DNA from: Porticoccaceae bacterium
GTDB taxonomy: Bacteria; Pseudomonadota; Gammaproteobacteria; Pseudomonadales; Porticoccaceae
Direction of reading: 5' to 3'
DNA length: 36,487 nucleotides
Assembly (NCBI GenBank): GCA_028280905.1
Contig: JANQKW010000328.1
Coordinates: 1 to 36,487, forward strand
A program made the position numbers and the translations under genes. Position 1 is the first letter of the stretch. Every line of letters starts with the position of its first letter. Below the pieces are notes generated by a model that saw only the letters and a list, made by a program, of their open reading frames with translations, was not told the origin of the DNA and made no database searches. Shown piece by piece: positions 25,901-32,297 of this stretch.

Positions 25901-26438
25901 TTGCCGGATACAACGAGGGCACGCCGTTTGCCGCCAGGGCTTGCTCGCTTTGGTGGGCTACCGTCGACGATTTACCGGGGTGGTCATCGCCGTACAACAA
26001 CAAAACACCGCCGTTTTCATTGGTGCCGTTGTAATTGCCGTGTTTCATTGGGTCGCCGGAGCGATCAACGCCCGGGCCTTTGCCGTACCAATAGGAAAAC
26101 ACACCGTCATATTTTGCGCCGTCAACGGTAGCCAACAGTTGTGTTCCCCACACCGCCGTCATGGCAAGATCTTCATTAACCCCGGGCTGAAAAATAATGT
26201 TGTGATCTTTGAGCCGCCGCTGTTCCCTCCAAAGTGCCGAATCCAGCCCGCCGAGGGGGGATCCGCGGTAACCGGTCAGATAGCCGGCGGTGTTGAGTCC
26301 GTTCTGCTTATCCAGCTCCTGTTGCAACAGCGGCAGCCGAACCAATGCCTGATTGCCGTTGATAAAGATACGGCCACTGCGGGCATTGAATTTGTCGTCC
26401 AGGGTAATACTGGCTTGCTTGGCTGTGTTTTCGGTCAT
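22944..26438 (-). CDS. Indolepyruvate ferredoxin oxidoreductase, fused type
   Basis: 1164-residue fused 2-oxo acid:ferredoxin oxidoreductase that oxidatively decarboxylates aryl- or branched 2-oxo acids to acyl-CoA with ferredoxin reduction. Domains in order: N-terminal TPP enzyme domain (from INGNQALVRLP to GDDHPGKSSTVAHQSE, up to about 250); TPP-binding domain with YFCSGCPHNTST at about 435-446 and GIGCHWMAG; a two-cluster ferredoxin segment with VCEGCGDC at about 637-644 and further cysteines to GFCPS; the gamma-like domain starting at VAGVGGTGVITVSAV near 725; and a C-terminal DUF6537-like region from about 900. Usual length for this fused family. First gene of the operon with the GntP permease, hydroxyacid dehydrogenase, ilvD and avtA; a Crp-like box precedes its promoter. 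Confidence 0.93.
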   Translation of the reverse strand: MTENTAKQASITLDDKFNARSGRIFINGNQALVRLPLLQQELDKQNGLNTAGYLTGYRGSPLGGLDSALWREQRRLKDHNIIFQPGVNEDLAMTAVWGTQLLATVDGAKYDGVFSYWYGKGPGVDRSGDPMKHGNYNGTNENGGVLLLYGDDHPGKSSTVAHQSEQALAANGVPSLYPANVSEFLEFGLIGWAMSRYTGLWVGYKTVNETVEQTATIEIDLDNLQIELPERGELPRNSVNVNDNEWIYPALRHEINVHKFRYPLLHKFVRANNVDKTPLASSRKKIGIITAGKAYMDVMQAFQLLGIDKSRAEQLGLSVYKVGMIWPLEPEGIKRFAEGQEELFFVEEKKAFMEDQAARILYNQSSRPRIIGKTDLRGNRLLPSDVQLEPLVVAQRIVERLAACGVSDDALTARLQLLNAPQQQLDTIAYANRSPYFCSGCPHNTSTKVPEGSTAMAGIGCHWMAGVYRPDTISPAQMGGEGGHWNGLYPFTETKHVFQNLGDGTYYHSGLMCVRNSVACGANITYKILYNDAVAMTGGQPVDGPISVYEMAKQVTAEGISKLVLVSDDPEKFKLGELPPGSEIYHRDDMDYVQRIMRDTEGTTVIIYEQTCAAEKRRRRKKGEFPDPAKRMFINHEVCEGCGDCSVQSTCVSIEPLETYKGTKRSIDQSSCNKDYSCNKGFCPSFVTVLGGQLKKPEAAELDDSAFGELPEPNQLETDDSYGVMVAGVGGTGVITVSAVMGMAAHIDGKACSIFDMTGLSQKNGAVFSHLKIAEAPERLGAPKLGLGDANLLMGFDLVASIADDAFRSLKQGTRVLGNSEVTQTVSFQLQPGSKVDDSLLIKRLDEKVGADNTRYVDATGIALTLLGNTIGANMFMVGYASQLGLLPISKEALLKAIELNGTAVPFNQKSFQLGRLYAHDPSALTAYLPGPSENDQLPDTLEKAKAQGIEWLTRYQNAAYADRFIDLVDKVAASEQQLAPGSEKLAVTTANSMAKLMAYKDEYEVARLHSDPVFMVRLKQQFEGDFKLRFNLAPPIISRKDPHTGLPRKREFSGWMMKAFALLAKFKGLRGTPFDIFGYFPERRMERQLSHEFADLMDRALSKLTADNLGIAVRLAESPMDIKGFGHVKEQKLAVVKQQQAALLKEMEEGPQVVQVVEPLKAV

Positions 26439-26515
26439 CAGAAAATCTCTCGGCCTCTACTCTCGCCCTCTACAAGGCACCAAGCGCCTTGAGGCAATAT
26501 TGTTTTCAATCGAGG

Positions 26516-26521
26516 ACTATA
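26516..26521 (-). promoter_or_regulatory. -10 hexamer of the ferredoxin oxidoreductase operon
   Basis: On the minus strand this reads TATAGT. It lies 29 nt from the centre of the Crp-like box at 26543-26558, which puts that box at about -41.5, the class II activator position. No -35 hexamer stands at the usual distance, consistent with activator dependence. The transcript start would be near 26509. Confidence 0.6.
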
Positions 26522-26542
26522 GAGTTACAGCTTTGCAAGATA

Positions 26543-26558
26543 TGTCATAAAGTTAACA
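26543..26558. promoter_or_regulatory. Crp/Fnr-like box A, TGTCA-N6-TAACA
   Basis: TGTCATAAAGTTAACA, flanked by ATA and ATT. It is the first of four related boxes in the window, all in front of minus-strand genes, with the half-site geometry of Crp sites (TGTGA-N6-TCACA) but different bases. It lies just after the phaC stop and 105 bp before the ferredoxin oxidoreductase start. Confidence 0.72.
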
Positions 26559-26568
26559 ATTAGCCCCG

Positions 26569-28380
26569 CTAGCCGAGTACATAACTGCCGGGTGCATTGC
26601 CGATAATCTTAACCCCCTTGCGAGATCCGCCGGTCTTTGGCGGTGCAACTCTCTCGCTGATATGGTTGTCCAGCCAAGCGTCCCAGGCTGGCCACCATGA
26701 ACCCTGATGTACCTCGGTATTTTTGACCCACTCGTCGGGGGAAATATACTTATCACCAGCTTGACGGGTATGGATTCTGTGGTGCCGACGCGGGTGTGCG
26801 GGGCCGCAGATAACCCCGGCGTTGTGACCGCCGCTGGTCAAGGCGAAAGTGAATTCATGGTGAGTCAGTCCCTGGAGTTTGTAGACGGACTTCCATGGGG
26901 CCACATGGTCGCCCTCAGTGCCCAGGGAAAAAGTTGGGACCCTTAAATCCGCCAGTGAGATGGGCCTTGCGCCAACCTCAAATTTATTGGTGGCAAGCTC
27001 ATTGCGGAGGTACAGCTTGTGCAAATATTCGGTGTGCATGCGGTAGGGCATGCGGGTGCCGTCGGCATTCCAGGCCATCAAGTCATTGTATTGATGGTCG
27101 TTCCCCATCAGATACCGATTGACGGCGGTGCCGTAAATAAGGTCGCTGGCGCGAAGCGCGCCGAACGAGCCCCCCATTTCCTCGCTGCCGAGCAGGCCCT
27201 TTTTCCACATCAGCTTGTCGGCGAATTCCAACTGACTGTCGCTGATAAAGCGCATCACTTCACCCGCCTCGGAGAAATCACCCTGTGCGGTGAATAGAGA
27301 AAGGCTGTTTAGCCGGTCGTCGCCATTGCGAGCCATAGTCGCTGCGCCGATCAGTGCAAGGGTGCCGCCAATACAATAGCCGGTGAGGTTGATTTTGCGG
27401 TTGGGTACGATTTTTTCGACTATATCAATCGCGCTCAGCAGCCCCTCTGTCACGTAATCCTCGAAACCAGTATCCCGGTCTTCCGGCCCCGGGTTTTTCC
27501 AGGAAATAATGAACACGGTTTTGCCCTGCTCAACCAGATACTTCACCATGGAATTTTTGGGGGACAAATCCAGGATGTAGTATTTCATTATCCAGGCAGG
27601 GCAAAACAGCACCGGCTCCGCGCCGACGGTTTCCGTGGTGGGGGTATATTGAATTAGCTCTAGCAGGTCGTTTCTAAATACCACTTTGCCCGGTGTAACG
27701 CCTACAGCTTTGCCAACCTGAAAGTCGGTGGAGGGCGCCGCGGGTTTTCCGGTTAGTGTCTGTACGATATCTTTTTTCAGAAAGTTGGCCCCTCTTGCCA
27801 GATTCTGTCCCTTTTCAACGCGGGTTTGTTGGTGGACATCCGGGTTGGTTAACAGATGATTCGCCGGCGACAGGAAATCCATAACCTGCTCCGCAATAAA
27901 TTTCACCAATTCCTGGTGGCTGTCCGTAACACCGGCGACATCACTGGTGGCCTCGTTGACGAAATCCTTTGCCAGCTGATGGGCCTGGGCAAGCAAGTTA
28001 AACGGCAGGCGCTGCCAGTTTTCACCGTTTACCCGGGCTTCCAGTTGGGCATTCGGCTTTTCGATTTGCCGTTCGAGCAGCAGCGCAATTCCGTAAAGCC
28101 CTAATTGTGAGCATTTTTTTGTGAAACTCTGCGCTAACTGAAGCTGTCTGCCGGGTGAGATAGCCAGGTGGCTTAACCAGTCGAGGTAAGCGATTGCTAT
28201 TTCAATAGGGGACATGCCCAGGAATATTTTTGCAACCGCCGCCTTGAACTCATGGTCGAGTTTCGACGCCCTGGCATCGCCAATCAGTTGGACATCAGCT
28301 AGCTGCTGCGCGATGCCGCTCAGGTCAGCTAAGTCAGCGGCGTTTTTAATTGTGCTGCCGTCATTGACGCGTTGATCCAT
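26569..28380 (-). CDS. phaC: Class I poly(3-hydroxyalkanoate) synthase
   Basis: Polymerises (R)-3-hydroxyacyl-CoA to polyhydroxyalkanoate on the granule surface. At 603 residues it fits class I synthases. The N-terminal part is variable; the alpha/beta-hydrolase core has CPAWIMKYYILDLSPKNS, FIISWKNPGPEDRDTGFEDYV, and the lipase-like box GYCIGG with the nucleophile Cys near 336. The catalytic Asp is in TEGDHVAPW (about 490) and the His in SGGHNAGVI (about 519). It lies 25 bp after phaJ in one operon, so the (R)-hydroxyacyl-CoA made from beta-oxidation intermediates goes straight to the synthase. No depolymerase, phasin, phaA or phaB is in the window. Confidence 0.94.
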   Translation of the reverse strand: MDQRVNDGSTIKNAADLADLSGIAQQLADVQLIGDARASKLDHEFKAAVAKIFLGMSPIEIAIAYLDWLSHLAISPGRQLQLAQSFTKKCSQLGLYGIALLLERQIEKPNAQLEARVNGENWQRLPFNLLAQAHQLAKDFVNEATSDVAGVTDSHQELVKFIAEQVMDFLSPANHLLTNPDVHQQTRVEKGQNLARGANFLKKDIVQTLTGKPAAPSTDFQVGKAVGVTPGKVVFRNDLLELIQYTPTTETVGAEPVLFCPAWIMKYYILDLSPKNSMVKYLVEQGKTVFIISWKNPGPEDRDTGFEDYVTEGLLSAIDIVEKIVPNRKINLTGYCIGGTLALIGAATMARNGDDRLNSLSLFTAQGDFSEAGEVMRFISDSQLEFADKLMWKKGLLGSEEMGGSFGALRASDLIYGTAVNRYLMGNDHQYNDLMAWNADGTRMPYRMHTEYLHKLYLRNELATNKFEVGARPISLADLRVPTFSLGTEGDHVAPWKSVYKLQGLTHHEFTFALTSGGHNAGVICGPAHPRRHHRIHTRQAGDKYISPDEWVKNTEVHQGSWWPAWDAWLDNHISERVAPPKTGGSRKGVKIIGNAPGSYVLG

Positions 28381-28405
28381 AGTGGTGTTCCTTGATCCAA
28401 ACCCG

Positions 28406-28810
28406 CTAGGAAAATTTTACGATGGCTTCGCCGTCCACCACGGTTTCGCCGGCTTCATTAGTGCAATAGGTTCGTAACTTGGCGATGGATTTGTCCTTGC
28501 GGATTTCTATCACCTCGACCGTGGCGGTTACTGCAACACCCAGAAAAACCGGAGCTTTGAAACTGAGGTTTTGCCCCAGGTAGATGGAGCCCTCCCCCGG
28601 CAGCTCGACGCCAAGCAGGCCGGAAAACAGGCTTGCCACTGCCATGCCGTGTACCACGCGCTGTTCGAAAACCGATTTTTCCGCAACGGACTGGTCGAGA
28701 TGAATGGGGTTGGTGTCTTTCGATACGCCGGCAAATTGCTCTACATCCTCGGATGAGAAGACGTGGGTCAGCGACGCTTTGTCGCCAATGCTCAGTTCTT
28801 TTTTTGCCAT
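28406..28810 (-). CDS. phaJ: (R)-specific enoyl-CoA hydratase, MaoC-like (PhaJ)
   Basis: 134-residue hot-dog protein that hydrates trans-2-enoyl-CoA to (R)-3-hydroxyacyl-CoA. The hydratase 2 motif FAGVSKDTNPIHLD holds the catalytic Asp32 and His37, followed by VVHGMAVASLFSGLLG. The length is that of single-domain bacterial PhaJ. The gene is the first of a phaJ-phaC operon, so it links fatty acid beta-oxidation to polymer synthesis. An activator-type promoter with box B lies about 110 bp upstream. The family is certain; the gene name follows from the adjacency to phaC. Confidence 0.92.
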   Translation of the reverse strand: MAKKELSIGDKASLTHVFSSEDVEQFAGVSKDTNPIHLDQSVAEKSVFEQRVVHGMAVASLFSGLLGVELPGEGSIYLGQNLSFKAPVFLGVAVTATVEVIEIRKDKSIAKLRTYCTNEAGETVVDGEAIVKFS

Positions 28811-28894
28811 AACTTACTCGCCTTGAGTTGCTTTTGTAAAAATCTGGTGTATTCGCGCATTTGCTGATTTAAAACGTCTTTATCCTTTCTGATA

Positions 28895-28900
28895 AATATA
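28895..28900 (-). promoter_or_regulatory. -10 hexamer of phaJC
   Basis: TATATT on the minus strand, within the context CTCTATATT that is also found before the first Crp/Fnr gene. It is 29 nt from the centre of box B. The start of the transcript would be near 28888, leaving a leader of about 80 nt before phaJ. Confidence 0.62.
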
Positions 28901-28921
28901 GAGGCGGTCTTACTTTTGTTA

Positions 28922-28937
28922 TGTCATTAAGTTAACA
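28922..28937. promoter_or_regulatory. Crp/Fnr-like box B before phaJC
   Basis: TGTCATTAAGTTAACA differs from box A by one base in the unconserved middle, and the ATT after it is also the same. Its centre lies at about -41.5 of the predicted phaJC promoter. Confidence 0.75.
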
Positions 28938-29034
28938 ATTAGCGGGAGACCTTTCGTTGTATTCGTTTTGCGGAACTGTCTGATCAACTAAAACAGTTGG
29001 ATAAATGCGAACGGTGTAGCTCGTCGAGCTAGTA

Positions 29035-29739
29035 TTATCGAGTGATCAACTCTTCAGGTCCCATCAAGTTGGCATAGGTGTGATTCAGCGCCTCAAGATC
29101 GGAGATAAAGATTTTGCCGTAGCGCATTTCGATATAGTTCTGCTGCTCCAGGTTTCTCAGCTCTTTGCTGATGCTCTGGCGGGTGGCGCCCAGCAAATTA
29201 CCCAGCGCTTCATGGGAGGTTTCCAAATAAAGCTGACCGGTGTGGTCCGCAATTGCGTGGCTGTAGGCCATTCTTCGAATTGTGCGCGCCAGGCGTTCTT
29301 GTAGACTGAGTGTGGCGGCATCTTCCGCGATATGGTACAGAAAGCGGATGCGGCGGCTAAGATTGATATTGATCTGCTTACTGAGGGCAGGGTGTTTTTT
29401 GTACAGCCGCCCGAAATTCTTCCCGTCTATCACGCGTAAGTGTACCGAACTGACAGCCACCGCGTGCGCCAACCTGGGAAGTTGGTCATAAAAGCCTAGG
29501 TCGCCAAAGCAATCCCCCGGCTTGAAAATAAAAAGCACCACCTCCTTGCCTTCATGGGAATAATTGCATAGCTTGGCATTACCCCTGCGAAGTTCGTAGA
29601 CTTCGTTGGACGGGTCCCCTTGGCGGTAAATATACTCCCCGTCTTTGAATTCTCGCCAGGTGGATTCTCGCTCTATTTCCTCGCGAATCTCTTGGGGGAG
29701 GGTGGCGATGAAATTGTGAAGGTTATTGATAGGTAACAC
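29035..29739 (-). CDS. Crp/Fnr family transcriptional regulator (tandem copy 1)
   Basis: 234 residues from the GTG at 29739, a start that matches the first residues of the tandem paralogue (LPI-x2-LHN). A TTG at 29784 would lie upstream of the predicted transcript start and inside the -10, so it is rejected. An N-terminal cyclic-nucleotide-binding-like beta-barrel includes FKPGDCFGDLGFYDQLPRLAH, then a long helix, then a helix-turn-helix: ETSHEALGNLLGATRQSISKELRNLEQQ. There is no N-terminal cysteine cluster, so it is not an oxygen sensor of the Fnr type. The Crp-like pocket Glu is Asp in this copy, the pocket Arg is kept. A box at about -41.5 of its own promoter suggests autoregulation or control by its paralogue. 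Confidence 0.9.
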   Translation of the reverse strand: MLPINNLHNFIATLPQEIREEIERESTWREFKDGEYIYRQGDPSNEVYELRRGNAKLCNYSHEGKEVVLFIFKPGDCFGDLGFYDQLPRLAHAVAVSSVHLRVIDGKNFGRLYKKHPALSKQININLSRRIRFLYHIAEDAATLSLQERLARTIRRMAYSHAIADHTGQLYLETSHEALGNLLGATRQSISKELRNLEQQNYIEMRYGKIFISDLEALNHTYANLMGPEELITR

Positions 29740-29782
29740 TATATTTTTTGGGTCTTGAGGCCGGGTGATTGCGGAGCCGATC

Positions 29783-29788
29783 AATATA
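29783..29788 (-). promoter_or_regulatory. -10 hexamer of Crp/Fnr gene 1
   Basis: TATATT on the minus strand, 29 nt from the centre of box C, the same spacing as at the phaJC and ferredoxin oxidoreductase promoters. The predicted transcript start near 29776 supports the GTG start at 29739. Confidence 0.62.
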
Positions 29789-29809
29789 GAGATTACGCCG
29801 GTTGAGATA

Positions 29810-29825
29810 TGTCAAGAGGTTAACA
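29810..29825. promoter_or_regulatory. Crp/Fnr-like box C before Crp/Fnr gene 1
   Basis: TGTCAAGAGGTTAACA, flanked by ATA and ATT as in box A. It lies 71 bp before the chosen GTG start and 39 bp after the stop of Crp/Fnr gene 2. Confidence 0.72.
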
Positions 29826-29863
29826 ATTTCAGGTAGGCCGAATGCTGCGGCTCCGTGCGTTTT

Positions 29864-30562
29864 TCAGGTAAGTTCTTCAGGTCCCATCAAATCAGCATAG
29901 TTTCGATTTAATTTCTCCAGATCGGAGAGAAAAATCTTGCCATACATCACCTTGATGCAACCCTCTTGCTCCAAGCCTCTAAGTTCTTTGCTGATGCTTT
30001 GCCGAGAAGCGCCCAGCAGGTTGCCAAGGCCCTCATGTGAGGTTTCCAGATAAAGTTGACCGTTTTCATCCTCAATCGCGTGGCTATAGGCCATTCTTCG
30101 GAGTGTGCGGGCCAAGCGTTCGTGCAGGCTCAAGGTGCTGGCATCTTCGGCGATATGGTAAAAAAAGCGGATGCGGTGGCTGAGGTTGATATTGATTTGT
30201 CTGCTGATTGCCGGATGCTTTTCATATAAGTGGGTGAAGTCTTTGCCGTTGATTATTTTCAATTTGACCGAGCCGATGGCTACCGTGTGACCCAAGCGGG
30301 GGAGTTGATCTAAAAAACCCAGTTCGCCGAAGCAATCTCTCGGCCTAAAAATATACAGTACCACTTCCTTGCCGTCGCGGGAGTAATTGCATATTTTGAC
30401 ATTGCCGTTGATCACTTGGTATACGTGGTCGGCCGAGTCTCCCTGGCGATAGACGAATTCACCGTCGCTGAATTCCCGCCAGGTGGCGATTCGGTCGATT
30501 TCGTCGCGAATTTCCTGGGGAAGTGGGTCAAAATAGTTGTGCAGGCTCTCGATAGGTAGCAT
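29864..30562 (-). CDS. Crp/Fnr family transcriptional regulator (tandem copy 2)
   Basis: 232-residue paralogue of copy 1, about three quarters identical by eye over the full length. The effector domain has CFGELGFLDQLPRLGHT, where Glu80 and Arg89 stand at the positions that bind cyclic AMP in Crp; a neighbouring Ser of Crp is Leu. The helix-turn-helix reads ETSHEGLGNLLGASRQSISKELRGLEQ, with Arg187 and Gln188 in place of the Arg-Glu pair of Crp. No cysteine cluster is present. Upstream there is no TGTCA-N6-TAACA box, so this copy may be expressed constitutively and drive the others. No clear ribosome site precedes the ATG. Confidence 0.9.
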   Translation of the reverse strand: MLPIESLHNYFDPLPQEIRDEIDRIATWREFSDGEFVYRQGDSADHVYQVINGNVKICNYSRDGKEVVLYIFRPRDCFGELGFLDQLPRLGHTVAIGSVKLKIINGKDFTHLYEKHPAISRQININLSHRIRFFYHIAEDASTLSLHERLARTLRRMAYSHAIEDENGQLYLETSHEGLGNLLGASRQSISKELRGLEQEGCIKVMYGKIFLSDLEKLNRNYADLMGPEELT

Positions 30563-30735
30563 TGTTTTATTCGACGCATCGTTTTATTTATATGTCGACT
30601 GCCAATGGTAAAACACCGAACAGATGGAGGACACAATATACCTGTTTATTCAGTTAAATCAACGTGTGAATCTGCCGGTAGAAAGCTTTTTAACTAAGCG
30701 CTTTGCCCGGGTGTCCGGAAAGCTCAAGAAGCCGT

Positions 30736-31983
30736 TTAAAAGAAGCGCCAGACTACGTAAAAACCACTAAATAACAGGAGTGAGGCGAAACACGCCCAGG
30801 TATACATCATGTAGTTGGCATTGAGGCGCAATTCACCGGGAACATTGGGTAAATGCATGGCTTTAATGTTTAACAGCGCGAAGAATGGCGCCGCGACAAA
30901 TGAAATCGTAGTGGCAAAATCTACCAAGGCTTTTAGTTGGCCGGCAAACAGATAGATAACTATCCATCCCCCCAGGGCTATTGCGACTACAGAGGTTCCA
31001 TGCCAGCGCTTATGCAGCGATTTGGCGGAATGGAAATGCTTCTCCGCAGCGCGGGTAATAACCTGGGCGAACCCGTCAGCAACGGCGATACAGGTAGAGA
31101 ACATGGCGACAAATATCAGCACGCTGGCTACCGGTTTGCTCCATTCGCCAAGCGCTTGGGTAAAGATGCCGATTAACTGCGCGGAAAATGCCACGGCATC
31201 GGAACTGAGGGACAGCCCCTGTCCAAACAACAGCTTAGCTCCCAACACCATAAAAAGTAGCGCGAAAACCATACAGAACAGATAACTGAAGTTGAAATCG
31301 AATAGGGTTTCGTCGGTTTGGTCCCGTCTGGATTCCCTGTGGACATCCGTATTGTGTTCCACCACCCAAAATGAGTGCCAGACTGAGACCTCGATGGTGG
31401 TAGGCATCCAACCGATCAGCGCTACCATAAAAGCGATGCTGCCGGCAGACAAAAGGTCAACTTCTTTGCCGGTGGTTGACGCCAAATCACTGTTGGCAAG
31501 CACGGCAACCAGGGTAACAATGCAGCCGAGAGCAAAAATCACCATCATAACTTTCAACAGCCGGTCCAACAACCGGTAACCGCCGGTTACCAGTAGGCCT
31601 ATGACCACCAGAAGCAAGACCGCCGCCCAAACGAATACACTCCAACCGTTGTCAAAAATGGAAGTGATCAATCCCGCGGCTACGATTGTCACGGTCGCTT
31701 GGACGATAAACATTGTCGACAAGGTAAAGAGTAAAAATAGCTTATAGGCCCACTCACCGATTTTTTGGTAAGCATCCAATAAACTTTCCCCGGTTGCAGT
31801 TGCGTAGCGCGGTCCCATCTGAAAAAACGGCAATTTAATCAGGTGCGCTAGAACGATCAGCAGTGCAAGATAGTAGCCAAAGTCGGCGCCGGCGCGTGTA
31901 GATTGCACCACATGTGAAACGCCGATGCTGGTGGCCGCAAATACAATTCCCGGCCCTAATGCCGCCAAAAGTTTCCGAATCAT
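30736..31983 (-). CDS. Nramp-like transporter lacking canonical metal-binding motifs
   Basis: 415 residues with about 11 helices from the ATG at 31983; a TTG at 32049 would add a hydrophilic tail without support. The fold signature GPGIVFAATSIGVSHVVQST-RAGADFG aligns with the first helix of Nramp proteins, but the metal-binding DPGN motif is GVSH (residues 21-24). The TM6 motif, normally MPH, is MPTT (residues 193-196). Canonical Nramp proteins import Mn2+ or Fe2+ with protons through these residues, so a different ion or substrate is likely. Similar GVSH-type proteins are, to my memory, common in proteobacteria and often annotated as divalent metal transporters. Box D stands before its promoter, which places it in the same presumed regulon as phaJC. 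Confidence 0.85.
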   Translation of the reverse strand: MIRKLLAALGPGIVFAATSIGVSHVVQSTRAGADFGYYLALLIVLAHLIKLPFFQMGPRYATATGESLLDAYQKIGEWAYKLFLLFTLSTMFIVQATVTIVAAGLITSIFDNGWSVFVWAAVLLLVVIGLLVTGGYRLLDRLLKVMMVIFALGCIVTLVAVLANSDLASTTGKEVDLLSAGSIAFMVALIGWMPTTIEVSVWHSFWVVEHNTDVHRESRRDQTDETLFDFNFSYLFCMVFALLFMVLGAKLLFGQGLSLSSDAVAFSAQLIGIFTQALGEWSKPVASVLIFVAMFSTCIAVADGFAQVITRAAEKHFHSAKSLHKRWHGTSVVAIALGGWIVIYLFAGQLKALVDFATTISFVAAPFFALLNIKAMHLPNVPGELRLNANYMMYTWACFASLLLFSGFYVVWRFF

Positions 31984-32074
31984 AAGTTGTTTACTCTCTG
32001 TATTTTTGTAGTTCGGATACCGTGAAAGACGGCTTACGGGAATTTGCAAGGAAACCCGACTAGTACCTCGATAT

Positions 32075-32080
32075 ATTTTA
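32075..32080 (-). promoter_or_regulatory. -10 hexamer of the Nramp-like gene
   Basis: TAAAAT on the minus strand, 30 nt from the centre of box D, one base more than at the other three promoters. Confidence 0.45.
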
Positions 32081-32102
32081 GGGTCCCCGCCGAACGGATA
32101 AC

Positions 32103-32118
32103 TGTCAGATACCTAACA
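32103..32118. promoter_or_regulatory. Crp/Fnr-like box D before the Nramp-like gene
   Basis: TGTCAGATACCTAACA keeps both half-sites and the AAT that follows them as in boxes A to C, while the six middle bases differ. It is the most divergent of the four. Confidence 0.6.
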
Positions 32119-32297
32119 ATCTATCCCAAACGCGCCATTCTTTTTGTCTTTCGCGGATGTATAAAAATAACCCCGTGTCACGTTGGTTCGCCGTAATATC
32201 GTCCTGAAGCGAAAACTGGCGATAACAGTGTGAGTTGTGATTCAATTAATTAACCCGCCCCGCTTTGCAGTTACTTGATAAAAAATGAGGTGAATAG

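Larger units (their letters stand above)
31984..32297. other. Divergent intergenic region, Nramp-like gene to PrpD-like gene
   Basis: 314 bp without a gene. It holds a possible minus-strand -10 (TAAAAT, 32075-32080) and Crp/Fnr-like box D. On the plus strand TATAAA near 32159 may be a -10 for the PrpD-like gene, without a convincing -35; GAGGTGA precedes that gene's ATG. Confidence 0.55.

Noticed and set aside
29017-29031. Palindrome TAGCTCG-T-CGAGCTA just after the stop of Crp/Fnr gene 1
   Set aside because: No T-run on either strand and a poor loop; neither a terminator nor an operator can be supported.
29740-29784. TTG start of Crp/Fnr gene 1 at 29784
   Set aside because: It would lie within the predicted -10 and before the transcript start, and the paralogue begins at the position of the GTG at 29739.
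30563-30660. Search for a TGTCA-N6-TAACA box before Crp/Fnr gene 2
   Set aside because: An ATATGTCG at 30592-30599 resembles the left half, but no right half stands at the required spacing.
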